Origin: a virus | Strand: one strand, 5' to 3' | Virus record (IMG/VR): IMGVR_UViG_3300033153_002788 | Location: 1 to 29,391 of that record | Length of the DNA stretch: 29,391 nucleotides | In this document: positions 21,957 through 28,648 of the stretch, piece by piece | Layout of the letters: the number at the start of each line of letters is the position of its first letter | Numbering within the stretch: position 1 is the first letter of the stretch | Translations under genes and position numbers: made by a program | The notes under the pieces: generated by a model | Told to the model about the DNA's origin: nothing | Database searches by the model: none | The model's input: the letters and a program-made list of their open reading frames with translations, nothing else

Positions 21957-22183
21957 TTTGAACTTAATTCCTTATTGAATAAACCTTTAAATTTTGAATC
22001 TCTTGCTTGAGCAATATGAACAATATATGCGTTACCATCTTTACCACGATATAATCCAACAAGACCATCTGTAGTTTGTGTTACAGCGATACGCTTCTCG
22101 AAGAACTTACCAATAATACCACTCATTGCTTGAACGAGTTGGGCTGGTCGAGCTTCTGATATTAATTCTTTTATTGATTTCAT
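21953..22183 (-). CDS. Small protein with T4-like capsid-targeting leader
   Basis: 76 residues. Leader MKSIKELISE, followed by Ala, is an I-S-E|A cleavage site very close to T4 I-A-E|A. The body has a helix (QLVQAMSGIIGKFFEKRI) then a small beta domain (VTQTTDGLVGLYRGKDGNAY). Basic overall. Function unknown. Confidence 0.7.
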   Translation of the reverse strand: MKSIKELISEARPAQLVQAMSGIIGKFFEKRIAVTQTTDGLVGLYRGKDGNAYIVHIAQARDSKFKGLFNKELSSK

Positions 22184-22494
22184 GATATATACATGTTTAA
22201 TTCGTATCTACCAGTGGCAGTTCGCTTGCTACTACCTATACCATACACTTGAAAGTGTACAGCTTTTCTTTGTTCTTTATCACCTTTATACAATTTTAAT
22301 GTATAACGATTTGTTTTACCATCAGAAGGCTTTTTCGGGCCAGTACTTACAGTATCAAATACTTCATCATCATCAACTTCAAATCCGTTTTTCTTTACGA
22401 AAGCTAACATTTCTGTGATAGCAGAGGTTAATGTATTATGATAAATGGTATAATCTTTCTTACCTTCTTTTAAAAATTCTTGTACTGTTTTCAT
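22180..22494 (-). CDS. Small protein with T4-like capsid-targeting leader
   Basis: 104 residues. Leader MKTVQEFLKE, followed by Gly. The body begins YTIYHNTLTSAITEMLAFVK, then an acidic DDDEVFDTV, RYTLKLYKGDKEQRKAVHFQ and an end strand YELNMYIS. The pattern YHNTxTSA...G...R..L...K..RKA..F.VY recurs, from memory, in marine T4-like phages without known function. A compact alpha/beta domain is expected after leader removal. Confidence 0.7.
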   Translation of the reverse strand: MKTVQEFLKEGKKDYTIYHNTLTSAITEMLAFVKKNGFEVDDDEVFDTVSTGPKKPSDGKTNRYTLKLYKGDKEQRKAVHFQVYGIGSSKRTATGRYELNMYIS

Positions 22495-22501
22495 TTTATT
22501 C

Positions 22502-22855
22502 CTAATTATGGTATTTATTAATTACATCATCTATATTAATTATTTTTTTATTAATATCTTCAACATCTTTTTTAACTTTACCATTACAATCCTTATTTAT
22601 TACTATAATTCTAGGTTTAACTTTAGAATTAGTTTTTTCTACAGTACTTTTCTTTGGAGGATTGTAATAAGGTTTCATTTCTTCAATCTGTTTCTTTAGT
22701 ACAACATTTTCTGATGTAACATCTTGCTTATCAAAATAATGCCACCCACCAGTAGAGATTCCACTAAAGGTAATAATAATCATAACGATTAATTTCCAAT
22801 AATCTCTTACTACGTCAGGAAGCTTTGTAATTATTTCCCATTTATCAGTAGCCAT
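22502..22855 (-). CDS. Single-pass membrane protein
   Basis: 117 residues: cytoplasmic N-terminus (MATDKWEIITKLPDVVRDYW), membrane segment about 21-41 (KLIVMIIITFSGISTGGWHYF), then a Lys-rich, Pro-containing extracytoplasmic part (PYYNPPKKS) and a C-terminal helix. The start overlaps the stop of the secreted YadA-like protein by one base (TAATG), so the pair is cotranslated and may form an envelope complex. Confidence 0.65.
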   Translation of the reverse strand: MATDKWEIITKLPDVVRDYWKLIVMIIITFSGISTGGWHYFDKQDVTSENVVLKKQIEEMKPYYNPPKKSTVEKTNSKVKPRIIVINKDCNGKVKKDVEDINKKIINIDDVINKYHN

Positions 22856-23223
22856 TAGAATCTCTTAACCCCACCGACAGAGACCATTTCATCATCATCC
22901 CCATCTTGTTTAGTAACTGAGAAAGTAAGTAGTACATCTTTATATCTTTGACATAAACTAAGAGCTATAGCTGTTTTAGATTTATGATTACTCATACCAA
23001 AACCACCCTGTAAACTATAAGTATCCCATTCACAGTTAGTAGCATGAGCTACAGCACCGGCCATAGCCATACTTACATCGTCTGTAGATTCTATAATATT
23101 TGTTATATTGTTATAGTTAATAGTATCATTATGATCATGATCATTATGGTCATCACCATTAGCCATTGAACTAGTACAAATAGCAAACATAAGTATAAAA
23201 CCAATAAATATTTTTTTTATCAT
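22855..23223 (-). CDS. Secreted protein with YadA-anchor-like C-terminus
   Basis: 122 residues from ATG 23223 (AAAGGGA site; upstream frame extension to 23295 shadows the neighbour). Signal peptide MIKKIFIGFILMFAICTSSMA. A His/Asp-rich segment follows (NGDDHNDHDHND, a likely metal binder). The C-terminal half, VSMAMAGAVAHATNCEWD then LQGGFGMSNHKSKTAIALS, VLLTFSVTKQ and MVSVGGVKRF, resembles the trimeric YadA outer-membrane anchor (G-x-S-A-x-A-x-G ... GxGxxxxF). It could trimerise in the host outer membrane during infection. Two Cys are unusual for that fold. Confidence 0.6.
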   Translation of the reverse strand: MIKKIFIGFILMFAICTSSMANGDDHNDHDHNDTINYNNITNIIESTDDVSMAMAGAVAHATNCEWDTYSLQGGFGMSNHKSKTAIALSLCQRYKDVLLTFSVTKQDGDDDEMVSVGGVKRF

Positions 23224-23236
23224 ATCTAATATCCCT

Positions 23237-23494
23237 TTATTTATTACGAGTCTGTTTATCCATAACTTTAGCAAGCTCACGAGGTTTAAGACCAACCTGT
23301 TCTGCTGCTTTCACCAATGCGAAAGACGCAGAAATATTCCCACGCTTTAAAATTTCTTTTTGTATTTTAAGAGCTTCTTTATATTGATTCTTATGAAGAA
23401 TACGCTTGAGAAAATGTAGTAATTTTTTAGGAAGAATATCTTTAGTAAGAGAAGTTATCATAGCTTCTTCATTAAATTCAATAAACGTCTTCAT
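23237..23494 (-). CDS. Small protein with T4-like capsid-targeting leader
   Basis: 85 residues. Leader MKTFIEFNEE, followed by Ala (Glu10; Asn at the -3 position instead of Leu/Ile). The body is strongly basic and helical (KKLLHFLKRILHKNQYKEAL, ALVKAAEQVGLKPRELAKV), which suits an internal DNA-associated protein. Last capsid-leader gene before the first secreted/membrane pair. Confidence 0.68.
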   Translation of the reverse strand: MKTFIEFNEEAMITSLTKDILPKKLLHFLKRILHKNQYKEALKIQKEILKRGNISASFALVKAAEQVGLKPRELAKVMDKQTRNK

Positions 23495-23781
23495 TAATAA
23501 TTCTCAGTATGTTTAATTCTAGCTCGACTATCTTTATCAGAGTAATCTATAGAAAGCTTTTGAATCTTGGAAGATTTATCGTTATTTGTAACGCGCTTAA
23601 TTACTAATTTTGATTCTAATGCTTTTTTTATATCTTCACTGGTTTTGTCGCCAGCGTAGTGTTTAATCATTTTTTTGCCTTGAGGCTTTTTCATGATAGC
23701 ATCCATAAAATCATTGATTATTTTTTCAGAAGATTCGTATAATTCCTTCTTCTCTTCATTAAATTCAACAAAGGACTTCAT
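23494..23781 (-). CDS. Small protein with T4-like capsid-targeting leader
   Basis: 95 residues. Leader MKSFVEFNEE (Glu10), nearly the same as the next gene downstream. The body: an acidic helix, IINDFMDAIMKKPQGKKMIK, TSEDIKKALESKLVIKRVTN and a basic end. Basic overall. The one-base overlap with both neighbours makes translation coupled. Function unknown. Confidence 0.68.
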   Translation of the reverse strand: MKSFVEFNEEKKELYESSEKIINDFMDAIMKKPQGKKMIKHYAGDKTSEDIKKALESKLVIKRVTNNDKSSKIQKLSIDYSDKDSRARIKHTENY

Positions 23782-24074
23782 TAGTTACTCAGATCTTTTA
23801 TTTTAAAAATAGCTTTACTTGAAAATGGTACTAATCGTTTACCAGATAAACCTATTCCAATTATAGCATTATCTTTAGTGATTAATTTTAACATTAATTT
23901 ATCATCTTTATCACCAAGAAACCAGCCAGTGACTTTTTTCATGATTTCAGGTAAATCTTCTTGTAATTTATCATATAAATCACCAAATGTTTTAGTACCG
24001 TAAACTTTGGTCAAAAAAGGATTAGATGTACTTCCTTGAGTTCTTTCTGATAGATATTGGTCTACTGATTTCAT
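23781..24074 (-). CDS. Small protein with T4-like capsid-targeting leader
   Basis: 97 residues. Leader MKSVDQYLSE (Glu10, L-x-E). Then SNPFLTKVYGTKTFGDLYDK, IMKKVTGWFLGDKDDKLMLK and a C-terminal beta region (NAIIGIGLSGKRLVPFSSKA). Probably a small alpha/beta domain. Function unknown. Coupled by overlap to both neighbours. Confidence 0.7.
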   Translation of the reverse strand: MKSVDQYLSERTQGSTSNPFLTKVYGTKTFGDLYDKLQEDLPEIMKKVTGWFLGDKDDKLMLKLITKDNAIIGIGLSGKRLVPFSSKAIFKIKDLSN

Positions 24075-24367
24075 TTTATAGCACTCTTTAAAAAGTCAAC
24101 TGCTTTTTTAACACCTTTTGGATTACCTACAGCACCCATACGTATCATATTAGCAATTTTATTATCTATACCAGCGCGTCCATCTCGTATGAATTGATTC
24201 CATACTCTCTGAACTTCTAAATTATTACTTTTTAAAAAATCTTTAATGGCTGATACACGTACACCTGTTTGAACACCAAATTCAGCCAATGCTGAATCTA
24301 CAGAGAGTAGTCCAACTTTAGGTTTCAAAAATTTAACTTCATCTAAAAATTCGTCTACTGATTTCAT
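24071..24367 (-). CDS. Small protein with T4-like capsid-targeting leader
   Basis: 98 residues. Leader MKSVDEFLDE (Glu10, L-x-E). The body is helical with VDSALAEFGVQTGVRVSAIK, then LEVQRVWNQFIRDGRAGIDN and KGVKKAVDFLKSAIK; helix-turn-helix character is possible. First gene of the cluster in transcription order, with promoter-like sequence just upstream. Function unknown. Confidence 0.7.
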   Translation of the reverse strand: MKSVDEFLDEVKFLKPKVGLLSVDSALAEFGVQTGVRVSAIKDFLKSNNLEVQRVWNQFIRDGRAGIDNKIANMIRMGAVGNPKGVKKAVDFLKSAIK

Positions 24368-24379
24368 TTTATTCTCGTT

Positions 24380-24407
24380 ATTATATAATATGTATACTAT
24401 TTATCAT
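24380..24407 (-). promoter_or_regulatory. Possible promoter for the capsid-leader cluster
   Basis: The minus strand has TATAAT (24385-24380) with ATGATA (24407-24402) 16 bases upstream, and an overlapping GATAAATA (24405-24398), one base from the T4 late box. Either an early or a late signal could start here, 30-odd bases before the first leader-bearing ORF. Neither is exact in all parts. Confidence 0.35.
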
Positions 24408-24888
24408 TCTTTAAGATTTTTTCAATCAGTTTCTTAGCACTAGCAAATCCTTTATAAAATACAACTTCCCCACCAGCTGATTTGAAAGGTAAAGTTGCTT
24501 TCTCACGATCATCAATCAATAAAGTATCATCTTTAGCAAAATCAGATTTAGCTTTAGAAGTAGTCACATAATTAAATTTATTTGCTAATTGTGGGAAATG
24601 TTTCTTCAACCAAATAACTTTATCGACAGCATTACCCTTTGAACCATATTTTCCAACAGAAGTCAACACTTCAACGTTTACAGGATAACTTTCAACTAAT
24701 TTAACTAAATTCTTAGCATCTTTCATTAAAGGTAAATCTCGAAAAAAGTTAATATCAGAGAAGGATTTCTTCGCTTTTACTAGTTCTTCAACATCTGCAT
24801 CCTTTAAATTCTTATATACTTTATTGTAAGCTATCTCAAAATCAGCTAATACACCATCTAAATCTAAATATACTGTCTTTATCTTCAT
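24397..24888 (-). CDS. 5'(3')-deoxyribonucleotidase, HAD superfamily
   Basis: 163 residues. Motif I DLDGVLADF (9-17) is the NT5C signature, with nucleophile Asp9 and acid/base Asp11. VLTSVGKYG (about 74-82) is motif II and TLLIDDREKA (about 122-131) carries the motif IV acidic pair. Removes phosphate from deoxynucleoside monophosphates; in phages this probably adjusts nucleotide pools, alongside ThyX. Driven by its own sigma70-like promoter (24921-24949). The start has a GGAAAG site. Confidence 0.88.
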   Translation of the reverse strand: MKIKTVYLDLDGVLADFEIAYNKVYKNLKDADVEELVKAKKSFSDINFFRDLPLMKDAKNLVKLVESYPVNVEVLTSVGKYGSKGNAVDKVIWLKKHFPQLANKFNYVTTSKAKSDFAKDDTLLIDDREKATLPFKSAGGEVVFYKGFASAKKLIEKILKNDK

Positions 24889-24919
24889 TATCTTTCCAAA
24901 GTTGTTCTCATCAAAAATA

Positions 24920-24959
24920 CATTATACCCAATTCATGAGTATAATACAAGGGTATAATG
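24920..24959. terminator. Inverted repeat, probable phoH terminator overlapping a promoter
   Basis: CATTATACCC (24920-24929) and GGGTATAATG (24950-24959) are perfect 10-bp arms with a 20-base loop, starting 8 bases after the phoH stop. On the minus strand the second arm is followed by TATTTTTG, so it can act as a terminator. The loop and arm also hold the promoter of the next gene. Confidence 0.5.
24921..24949 (-). promoter_or_regulatory. Sigma70-type promoter
   Basis: Minus strand TTGTAT (24949-24944), 17-base spacer, TATAAT (24926-24921), about 33 bases before the ATG at 24888. It lies inside the inverted repeat 24920-24959. Confidence 0.7.
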
Positions 24960-24967
24960 ATATTTAT

Positions 24968-25738
24968 CTACTCTGAAAAGTCCTCTTCCGCGATAATAAA
25001 CTCCCTAACGAGCTTAGAGCGTACTATATCGTTTCTAGTAAATTCTATGGTGTCAAACGAGCTAACACGAGAGATGATACGTTGGAAGCGTTCTAACGCT
25101 GTACGGTCTCTCTGTTTAATGTGATCTGTCTGTTTAGTGTCACCACATACCATAAATCGAGTATTTTTACCACAACGAGTTATTATACTAGATAATTCAT
25201 CAGAGTTCAAGTTTTGACTCTCATCAACAATAACAATACTGTTATTTAGTGTAATACCGCGTATATAGCTAGTGGAAATGAAATCGAGATATCCATTATT
25301 CTTTAAATTTGCATATGATTTTTTAAAATCGAACAGTTCATCACATATAGAGATATATGGTGCTTCGTATACTGCTGATTTATCTGATTCAGTACCAGGA
25401 AGAAATCCCTGATCACGAACAGGTAGAGTTGACCTTACAATTACAACCTTATCATAAGGAGTTTGTACATCAAGTACTTCTTGTAATGCTAGGAATAATG
25501 CTAGAAAGGTTTTACCTGTTCCAGCACTTCCTTTTAATAATATATGGTCGCTTTGATTCCAAACATGAAAAACATCTTCTTGAGTTTCATTTTTTGGATA
25601 TATTTGGTTTAGGTCTTTGAGGTGAAACGTTTTTTTGATTGATCCTTTATCGTAATCTTGTTTTGTTGCAAGGTTATTATAGGTATCGTTAATACTTACA
25701 ATTTTAGGCGTTTTTAATTTACGTTTTTTTCGTGACAT
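24968..25738 (-). CDS. phoH: PhoH-like P-loop ATPase
   Basis: 256 residues. Walker A GSAGTGKT (70-77), followed by the PhoH hallmarks VVIVRSTLPVRDQGFLPGT (about 98-116), Walker B VIVDESQN (169-176) and FMVCGDTKQTD (about 195-205) with Arg-rich sensor residues near the end. The family is an RNA-helicase-like ATPase frequent in marine phages; its role in infection is unsettled. A basic N-terminus (MSRKKRKLK) fits nucleic acid binding. Single-gene unit with its own sigma70-like promoter and probable terminator. Confidence 0.93.
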   Translation of the reverse strand: MSRKKRKLKTPKIVSINDTYNNLATKQDYDKGSIKKTFHLKDLNQIYPKNETQEDVFHVWNQSDHILLKGSAGTGKTFLALFLALQEVLDVQTPYDKVVIVRSTLPVRDQGFLPGTESDKSAVYEAPYISICDELFDFKKSYANLKNNGYLDFISTSYIRGITLNNSIVIVDESQNLNSDELSSIITRCGKNTRFMVCGDTKQTDHIKQRDRTALERFQRIISRVSSFDTIEFTRNDIVRSKLVREFIIAEEDFSE

Positions 25739-25760
25739 TTATAATCCCTATTCGTTATAG

Positions 25761-25789
25761 ATTATAAATATTTATCATTTTTATGTAAA
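25761..25789 (-). promoter_or_regulatory. Sigma70-type promoter of phoH
   Basis: Minus strand TTTACA (25789-25784), 17-base spacer, TATAAT (25766-25761), with AGGGA before the ATG at 25738. The spacer contains GATAAATA, one base off the late box, which may be chance. Confidence 0.7.
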
Positions 25790-25798
25790 TTTTTCCTC

Positions 25799-26485
25799 TT
25801 ATTTTGACCATATTTTGTCCATATTTCCACGTAATATAGTTTTTAATTTAAAAGATTTTCCTAATATATGATCTGTAATCCTATCGTCTTGAAATCTATA
25901 GGTACGTATTTTATCACCCCGCATACCACTACCAACCATAGATGAACGATTCTCATTACGCTTTGAATGTTGTTCATTATGAGTTTTATCATCAAGTATT
26001 TTATTGACGGCATTCTTAGCATCAATTTTATTTTTATTTTGGGAACGACTATCCCTTTCTTGTTTAATACCTGTAGGAAGATGTATACACTTTATAGCGG
26101 ATAGCGTTTTATTTTTCTTTTGGCCGCCAGCACCAGTAGACTTAAATAATTCAAAACGATAATGTTTATCATCTCGTAAATTATATTTAGACTGAGAAGA
26201 ATAATTACCATCTAATACAGCAACAGTCACAGTAGATGTATGTACACGACCTTTAGTTTCCGTTGGAGGAATTCTTTGTATACGGTGACCACCTGATTCG
26301 TTTTTTAAACAATCAAGTTTATTACCAATTATTTCTATTGATATATAGCCAGAACGTTGGCTAAGACGCGTAGACTTTCAGCCTAGCTTGAGGAATGTTT
26401 TTTCGTAAGCGATAGCAAGATCATTTACAAATAGTTTTGAATCGTCTCCACCTTCGGCAGCTCGGATTTCCATTATACGTTTCAT
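25799..26485 (-). CDS. Phage class I peptide release factor (RF1-type) interrupted by an in-frame UGA
   Basis: 228 codons from ATG 26485 (AGGAG site) to TAA, counting one in-frame TGA at codon 36 (26378-26380). The frame is the same on both sides: MEIRAAEGGDDSKLFVNDLA ... FLKLG-TGA-KSTRLSQRSGYISIEI, then ESGGHRIQRIPPT (63-75) with PPT at the RF1 PxT codon-recognition site, and GGQ (120-122) for peptidyl-tRNA hydrolysis. The TGA stands where RF1 proteins have Trp in xxWxVE. RF1 domain 1 is missing, as in other short phage or ribosome-rescue-type factors. Full product needs readthrough; otherwise the gene is dead. UGA is a true stop elsewhere in the window. Confidence 0.8.
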
Positions 26486-26495
26486 TGTGGTTCTC

Positions 26496-26636
26496 CTACT
26501 TTTTATATTTGTCAATCAAGTGTTTAATAGCAAGGTAAGATCTTAAATCTATTTGCATTATTTTTATTACCCTTGGGTTTCTTTCTGTTTTTAATAACTC
26601 TTTTAATAAATTAATCGTTTGATTAATCTCAAAAAT
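26496..26636 (-). CDS. Possible small basic protein with ATT start
   Basis: An open frame of 46 residues (FEINQTINLLKELLKTERN, then VIKIMQIDLRSYLAIKHLID and KYKK) between the 46-residue ORF and the release factor. No ATG/GTG/TTG start lies at its beginning; ATT 26636 sits 10 bases after AGGTG. Amphipathic, lysine-rich, phage-like composition. An internal ATG would leave only 20 residues. Reported as tentative. Confidence 0.35.
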   Translation of the reverse strand: MFEINQTINLLKELLKTERNPRVIKIMQIDLRSYLAIKHLIDKYKK

Positions 26637-26638
26637 AG

Positions 26639-26779
26639 TTACACTACACCTGAAGAGAAACCACCTGCTGGTCTTAGTTTGATTGCTGCAACAAGATCTT
26701 TTATGATTTGTTCAGCTCTATTTAATAATTTATTAGCTATATGTATAGGGCCAGTGTCGATTGGATCTGTATTATTCAT
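26639..26779 (-). CDS. Small hypothetical protein
   Basis: 46 residues: MNNTDPIDTGPIHIANKLLN, then AEQIIKDLVAAIKLRPAGG and FSSGVV. Helical centre with amphipathic pattern. Overlaps the end of the SLOG-type gene by 8 bases in the ATGAATAA style used elsewhere here. No family recognised. Confidence 0.55.
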   Translation of the reverse strand: MNNTDPIDTGPIHIANKLLNRAEQIIKDLVAAIKLRPAGGFSSGVV

Positions 26780-27161
26780 TATGTTTTTCCATTAGTATAT
26801 GTGAGTTTCCATTACTATTTATGCATACTACAATAACGGATAATCCTTTCTTATTAGCATTATCAATCATTTGTTTTGTGCCTTTACTCTTACCATCCCA
26901 TACAGCAAATAGAGCATCAGCGTATTTAGCCATTTCACCATTACGTATCATGCCAGCACGTTTACCGTACTCATCCCAATCAGCAGGGAATCGTTTAATA
27001 GCAATATCTTGACTCTGAGCTAATACTTCACCCATTCTATCCACACCACGAGCCGTACCTGAAACAACTTCTGTTACATCCCATTCATCAGGGAAAAATT
27101 TTATTGAATTATAGAATTGTTTGGGGGTGATATTTCTACTACCGGCGATTATAACTTTCAT
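26772..27161 (-). CDS. SLOG-fold protein, DUF2493/YspA-like
   Basis: 129 residues from ATG 27161. Rossmann-like SLOG pattern: MKVIIAGSRNI (1-11), VVSGTARGVDRMGEVLA (about 34-50), IKRFPADWDEYGKRAGMIRN (about 55-74), MAKYADALFAVWDGKSKGT and a final VIVVCIN strand. Family members (DprA/LOG/YspA relatives) bind nucleotides or nucleotide-derived ligands, and some act in signalling or defence. The function of phage copies is unknown. A GTG 27 bases upstream is an alternative start; the ATG gives the conserved N-terminus. Confidence 0.8.
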   Translation of the reverse strand: MKVIIAGSRNITPKQFYNSIKFFPDEWDVTEVVSGTARGVDRMGEVLAQSQDIAIKRFPADWDEYGKRAGMIRNGEMAKYADALFAVWDGKSKGTKQMIDNANKKGLSVIVVCINSNGNSHILMEKHNE

Positions 27162-27261
27162 AATATGGTGGATGGATAGGATTTTCACCTATAGACTTAA
27201 TGAATACGCAGAGCGAATTAATTTCATCCAACGCGTCTATCTCGTTGTATACTCCATCCAT
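27139..27261 (-). CDS. Small hypothetical protein
   Basis: 40 residues from ATG 27261 with an AAAGGACA ribosome binding site: MDGVYNEIDALDEINSLCVF, then IKSIGENPIHPPYYESYNRR. It fills the space between tRNA-Ser and the SLOG gene and overlaps that gene's start by 23 bases, which would give it translational coupling. No family recognised. Confidence 0.5.
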   Translation of the reverse strand: MDGVYNEIDALDEINSLCVFIKSIGENPIHPPYYESYNRR

Positions 27262-27274
27262 TGTCCTTTAAATC

Positions 27275-27361
27275 TGGCGGAAGATATAGGAATCGAACCT
27301 ATCTCACCTTTCGGTGGCCTTTGGTTAGCAACCAAGCACAATACCACTCTGTCAATCTTCC
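27275..27361 (-). tRNA. tRNA-Ser (GCU)
   Basis: 87 bases with encoded CCA. Acceptor GGAAGAT/ATCTTCC pairs 7/7; anticodon loop TTGCTAA gives GCU (Ser codons AGC/AGU); a long variable arm (CCACC, GAAA, GGTG) is typical of tRNA-Ser; T-loop TTCGATT is normal; discriminator G. The first anticodon-stem pair is C-A, the only weak point. Confidence 0.9.
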
Positions 27362-27371
27362 AAAATTGAAA

Positions 27372-27404
27372 ATGCACACTAACAGGGCTATTGTTAGTGT
27401 GCAT
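27372..27404 (-). terminator. Rho-independent terminator after the RNase H-like gene
   Basis: Two perfect 13-bp arms (27372-27384 and 27392-27404) with a 7-base loop, 8 bases after the stop at 27412. On the minus strand the stem is followed by TTTTCAATTTT. It would end the transcript of 27412-27885 before tRNA-Ser, or help define the tRNA precursor 5' end. Confidence 0.85.
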
Positions 27405-27411
27405 ATTTATG

Positions 27412-27885
27412 TTAGTGAAGCATACCTCTAGCTCCACGGTCACCAGCATGTGAAGCTGCCCAAGCATTAGGTTTAACTTCCGCTTGAATACCTGTCATAC
27501 CCATCACGTAACCAAGTGCTTCTTTCATCACTAAGTTTGAGTTATGATTTTTATCTGAATTAATATCTAAGTGAATAGCTACATTAATTTCAATTAATTC
27601 ATCTTCAAAATCTGTATAAGTATCTACCGCAAGTTGAACTTCACGCATTAAACGCATACGAGGTTTTTCCGCTTTAGGATCAAATACACGTTCTACTTCT
27701 GTGAAGTGGAAAATTTTACCACCATGCTTAGAACCCTTATGGATAATAAACGCTACAGTATAACGAGCGAACCATTGACCTTTTTTCTTAAAACGTACAG
27801 AGTCGCAGCCAATATATACTGAAGAATTAGCTTCCATATTTTTTAGGTATTCTATAACTTCTACTTTTTCTTCTGTATTAAACAT
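27412..27885 (-). CDS. YkuK/DUF458-like RNase H-fold protein
   Basis: 157 residues. Motifs of the family: VYIGCDSVRF (23-32) with Asp28, VAFIIHKGSKHGG, VERVFDPKAEKPRMRLMREV and AIHLDINSDKNHNSN (about 103-117) with the second Asp, then AWAASHAGDRGARG (about 141-154) with His and Asp. These acidic positions fit an RNase H-like nuclease core. The function of YkuK-type proteins is not established. Leader AGAGAAGATTAATT is nearly the same as before the 70-residue gene at 28434. Confidence 0.8.
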   Translation of the reverse strand: MFNTEEKVEVIEYLKNMEANSSVYIGCDSVRFKKKGQWFARYTVAFIIHKGSKHGGKIFHFTEVERVFDPKAEKPRMRLMREVQLAVDTYTDFEDELIEINVAIHLDINSDKNHNSNLVMKEALGYVMGMTGIQAEVKPNAWAASHAGDRGARGMLH

Positions 27886-27909
27886 AATTAATCTTCTCTT
27901 ATAATTTTA

Positions 27910-28431
27910 TTAATCTATCTCTTTAAATATACCTTTTAAACGCTTACCACTTTCACGAGCAATCTCACCAACTTCTTCTGTTGATTCAACTTCTCTTAAA
28001 TTGCCAGAAGTATCACCTTTCTTCGGTATAAAATATTCTACAGGTTGTGAACCAATACCATTACAAAATTCTTCATGGTTATCGTCTTCAAACTCAATTA
28101 AGAATTTAAAACATTTTCTACATTCACCAACAATATTCTTTGAAGGTGAAGTCATAAATCCTAAAAGTTCTTTTGCATATTCTTCTGCTGATATAGGTTC
28201 TTCATTTCCATGATAACCCATAGACATATCACTAGTAATTGAACCCATTGATTTACAATACTCAGCAACAGTAGTATTAGCTTTTACTTTATATGATTCG
28301 TAAATCAATTCGCCAGTTTCTTCATCTTTACCAATCAATTTTTTTCTTGTTTGGTCTTCAAAGATGCCGCCAGAAATCTGAGTGATACCTTCATCTTTAA
28401 TATACTTTTCTAATTTTTCAATTGCGCTCAT
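27910..28431 (-). CDS. Hypothetical protein with a possible zinc site
   Basis: 173 residues, acidic, soluble. N-terminal helix, YESYKVKANTTVAEYCKSMG, PISAEEYAKELLGFM (about 79-93), then VGECRKCFKF and HEEFCNGIG, where Cys/His spacing (C-x2-C...H-x3-C) could bind zinc. No family recognised. Starts 2 bases before the stop of the next upstream gene. Confidence 0.65.
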   Translation of the reverse strand: MSAIEKLEKYIKDEGITQISGGIFEDQTRKKLIGKDEETGELIYESYKVKANTTVAEYCKSMGSITSDMSMGYHGNEEPISAEEYAKELLGFMTSPSKNIVGECRKCFKFLIEFEDDNHEEFCNGIGSQPVEYFIPKKGDTSGNLREVESTEEVGEIARESGKRLKGIFKEID

Positions 28432-28433
28432 AA

Positions 28434-28646
28434 TTAATTCACCACTATATCTTTAAGTTCAGTTATATTACCACATTTATAATCATTTATATTTCTAAAG
28501 AATTGTTCCATAAGGACAAAATCTTCATCAATGAATTTACAATAATTGATAGCAGGGTATCCGATACCATCTACTATACCTGTTTTTAATTCGCCAGTGT
28601 CTTCTTTATATTCGAAAACCACTTCACCTCTAAAAATATATTTCAT
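28434..28646 (-). CDS. Hypothetical small protein
   Basis: 70 residues, acidic: beta-like MKYIFRGEVVFEYKEDTGEL start, then a helical/aromatic half (DEDFVLMEQFFRNINDYKCG). No family recognised. The ribosome binding site AGAGAAG lies in the end of the upstream gene. Confidence 0.6.
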   Translation of the reverse strand: MKYIFRGEVVFEYKEDTGELKTGIVDGIGYPAINYCKFIDEDFVLMEQFFRNINDYKCGNITELKDIVVN

Positions 28647-28648
28647 AA

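Noticed and set aside
26378-26380. Reassignment of UGA to Trp in this phage
   Set aside because: Many genes end in TGA within ATGA overlaps, Trp is encoded by TGG throughout, and no tRNA with UCA anticodon is visible.
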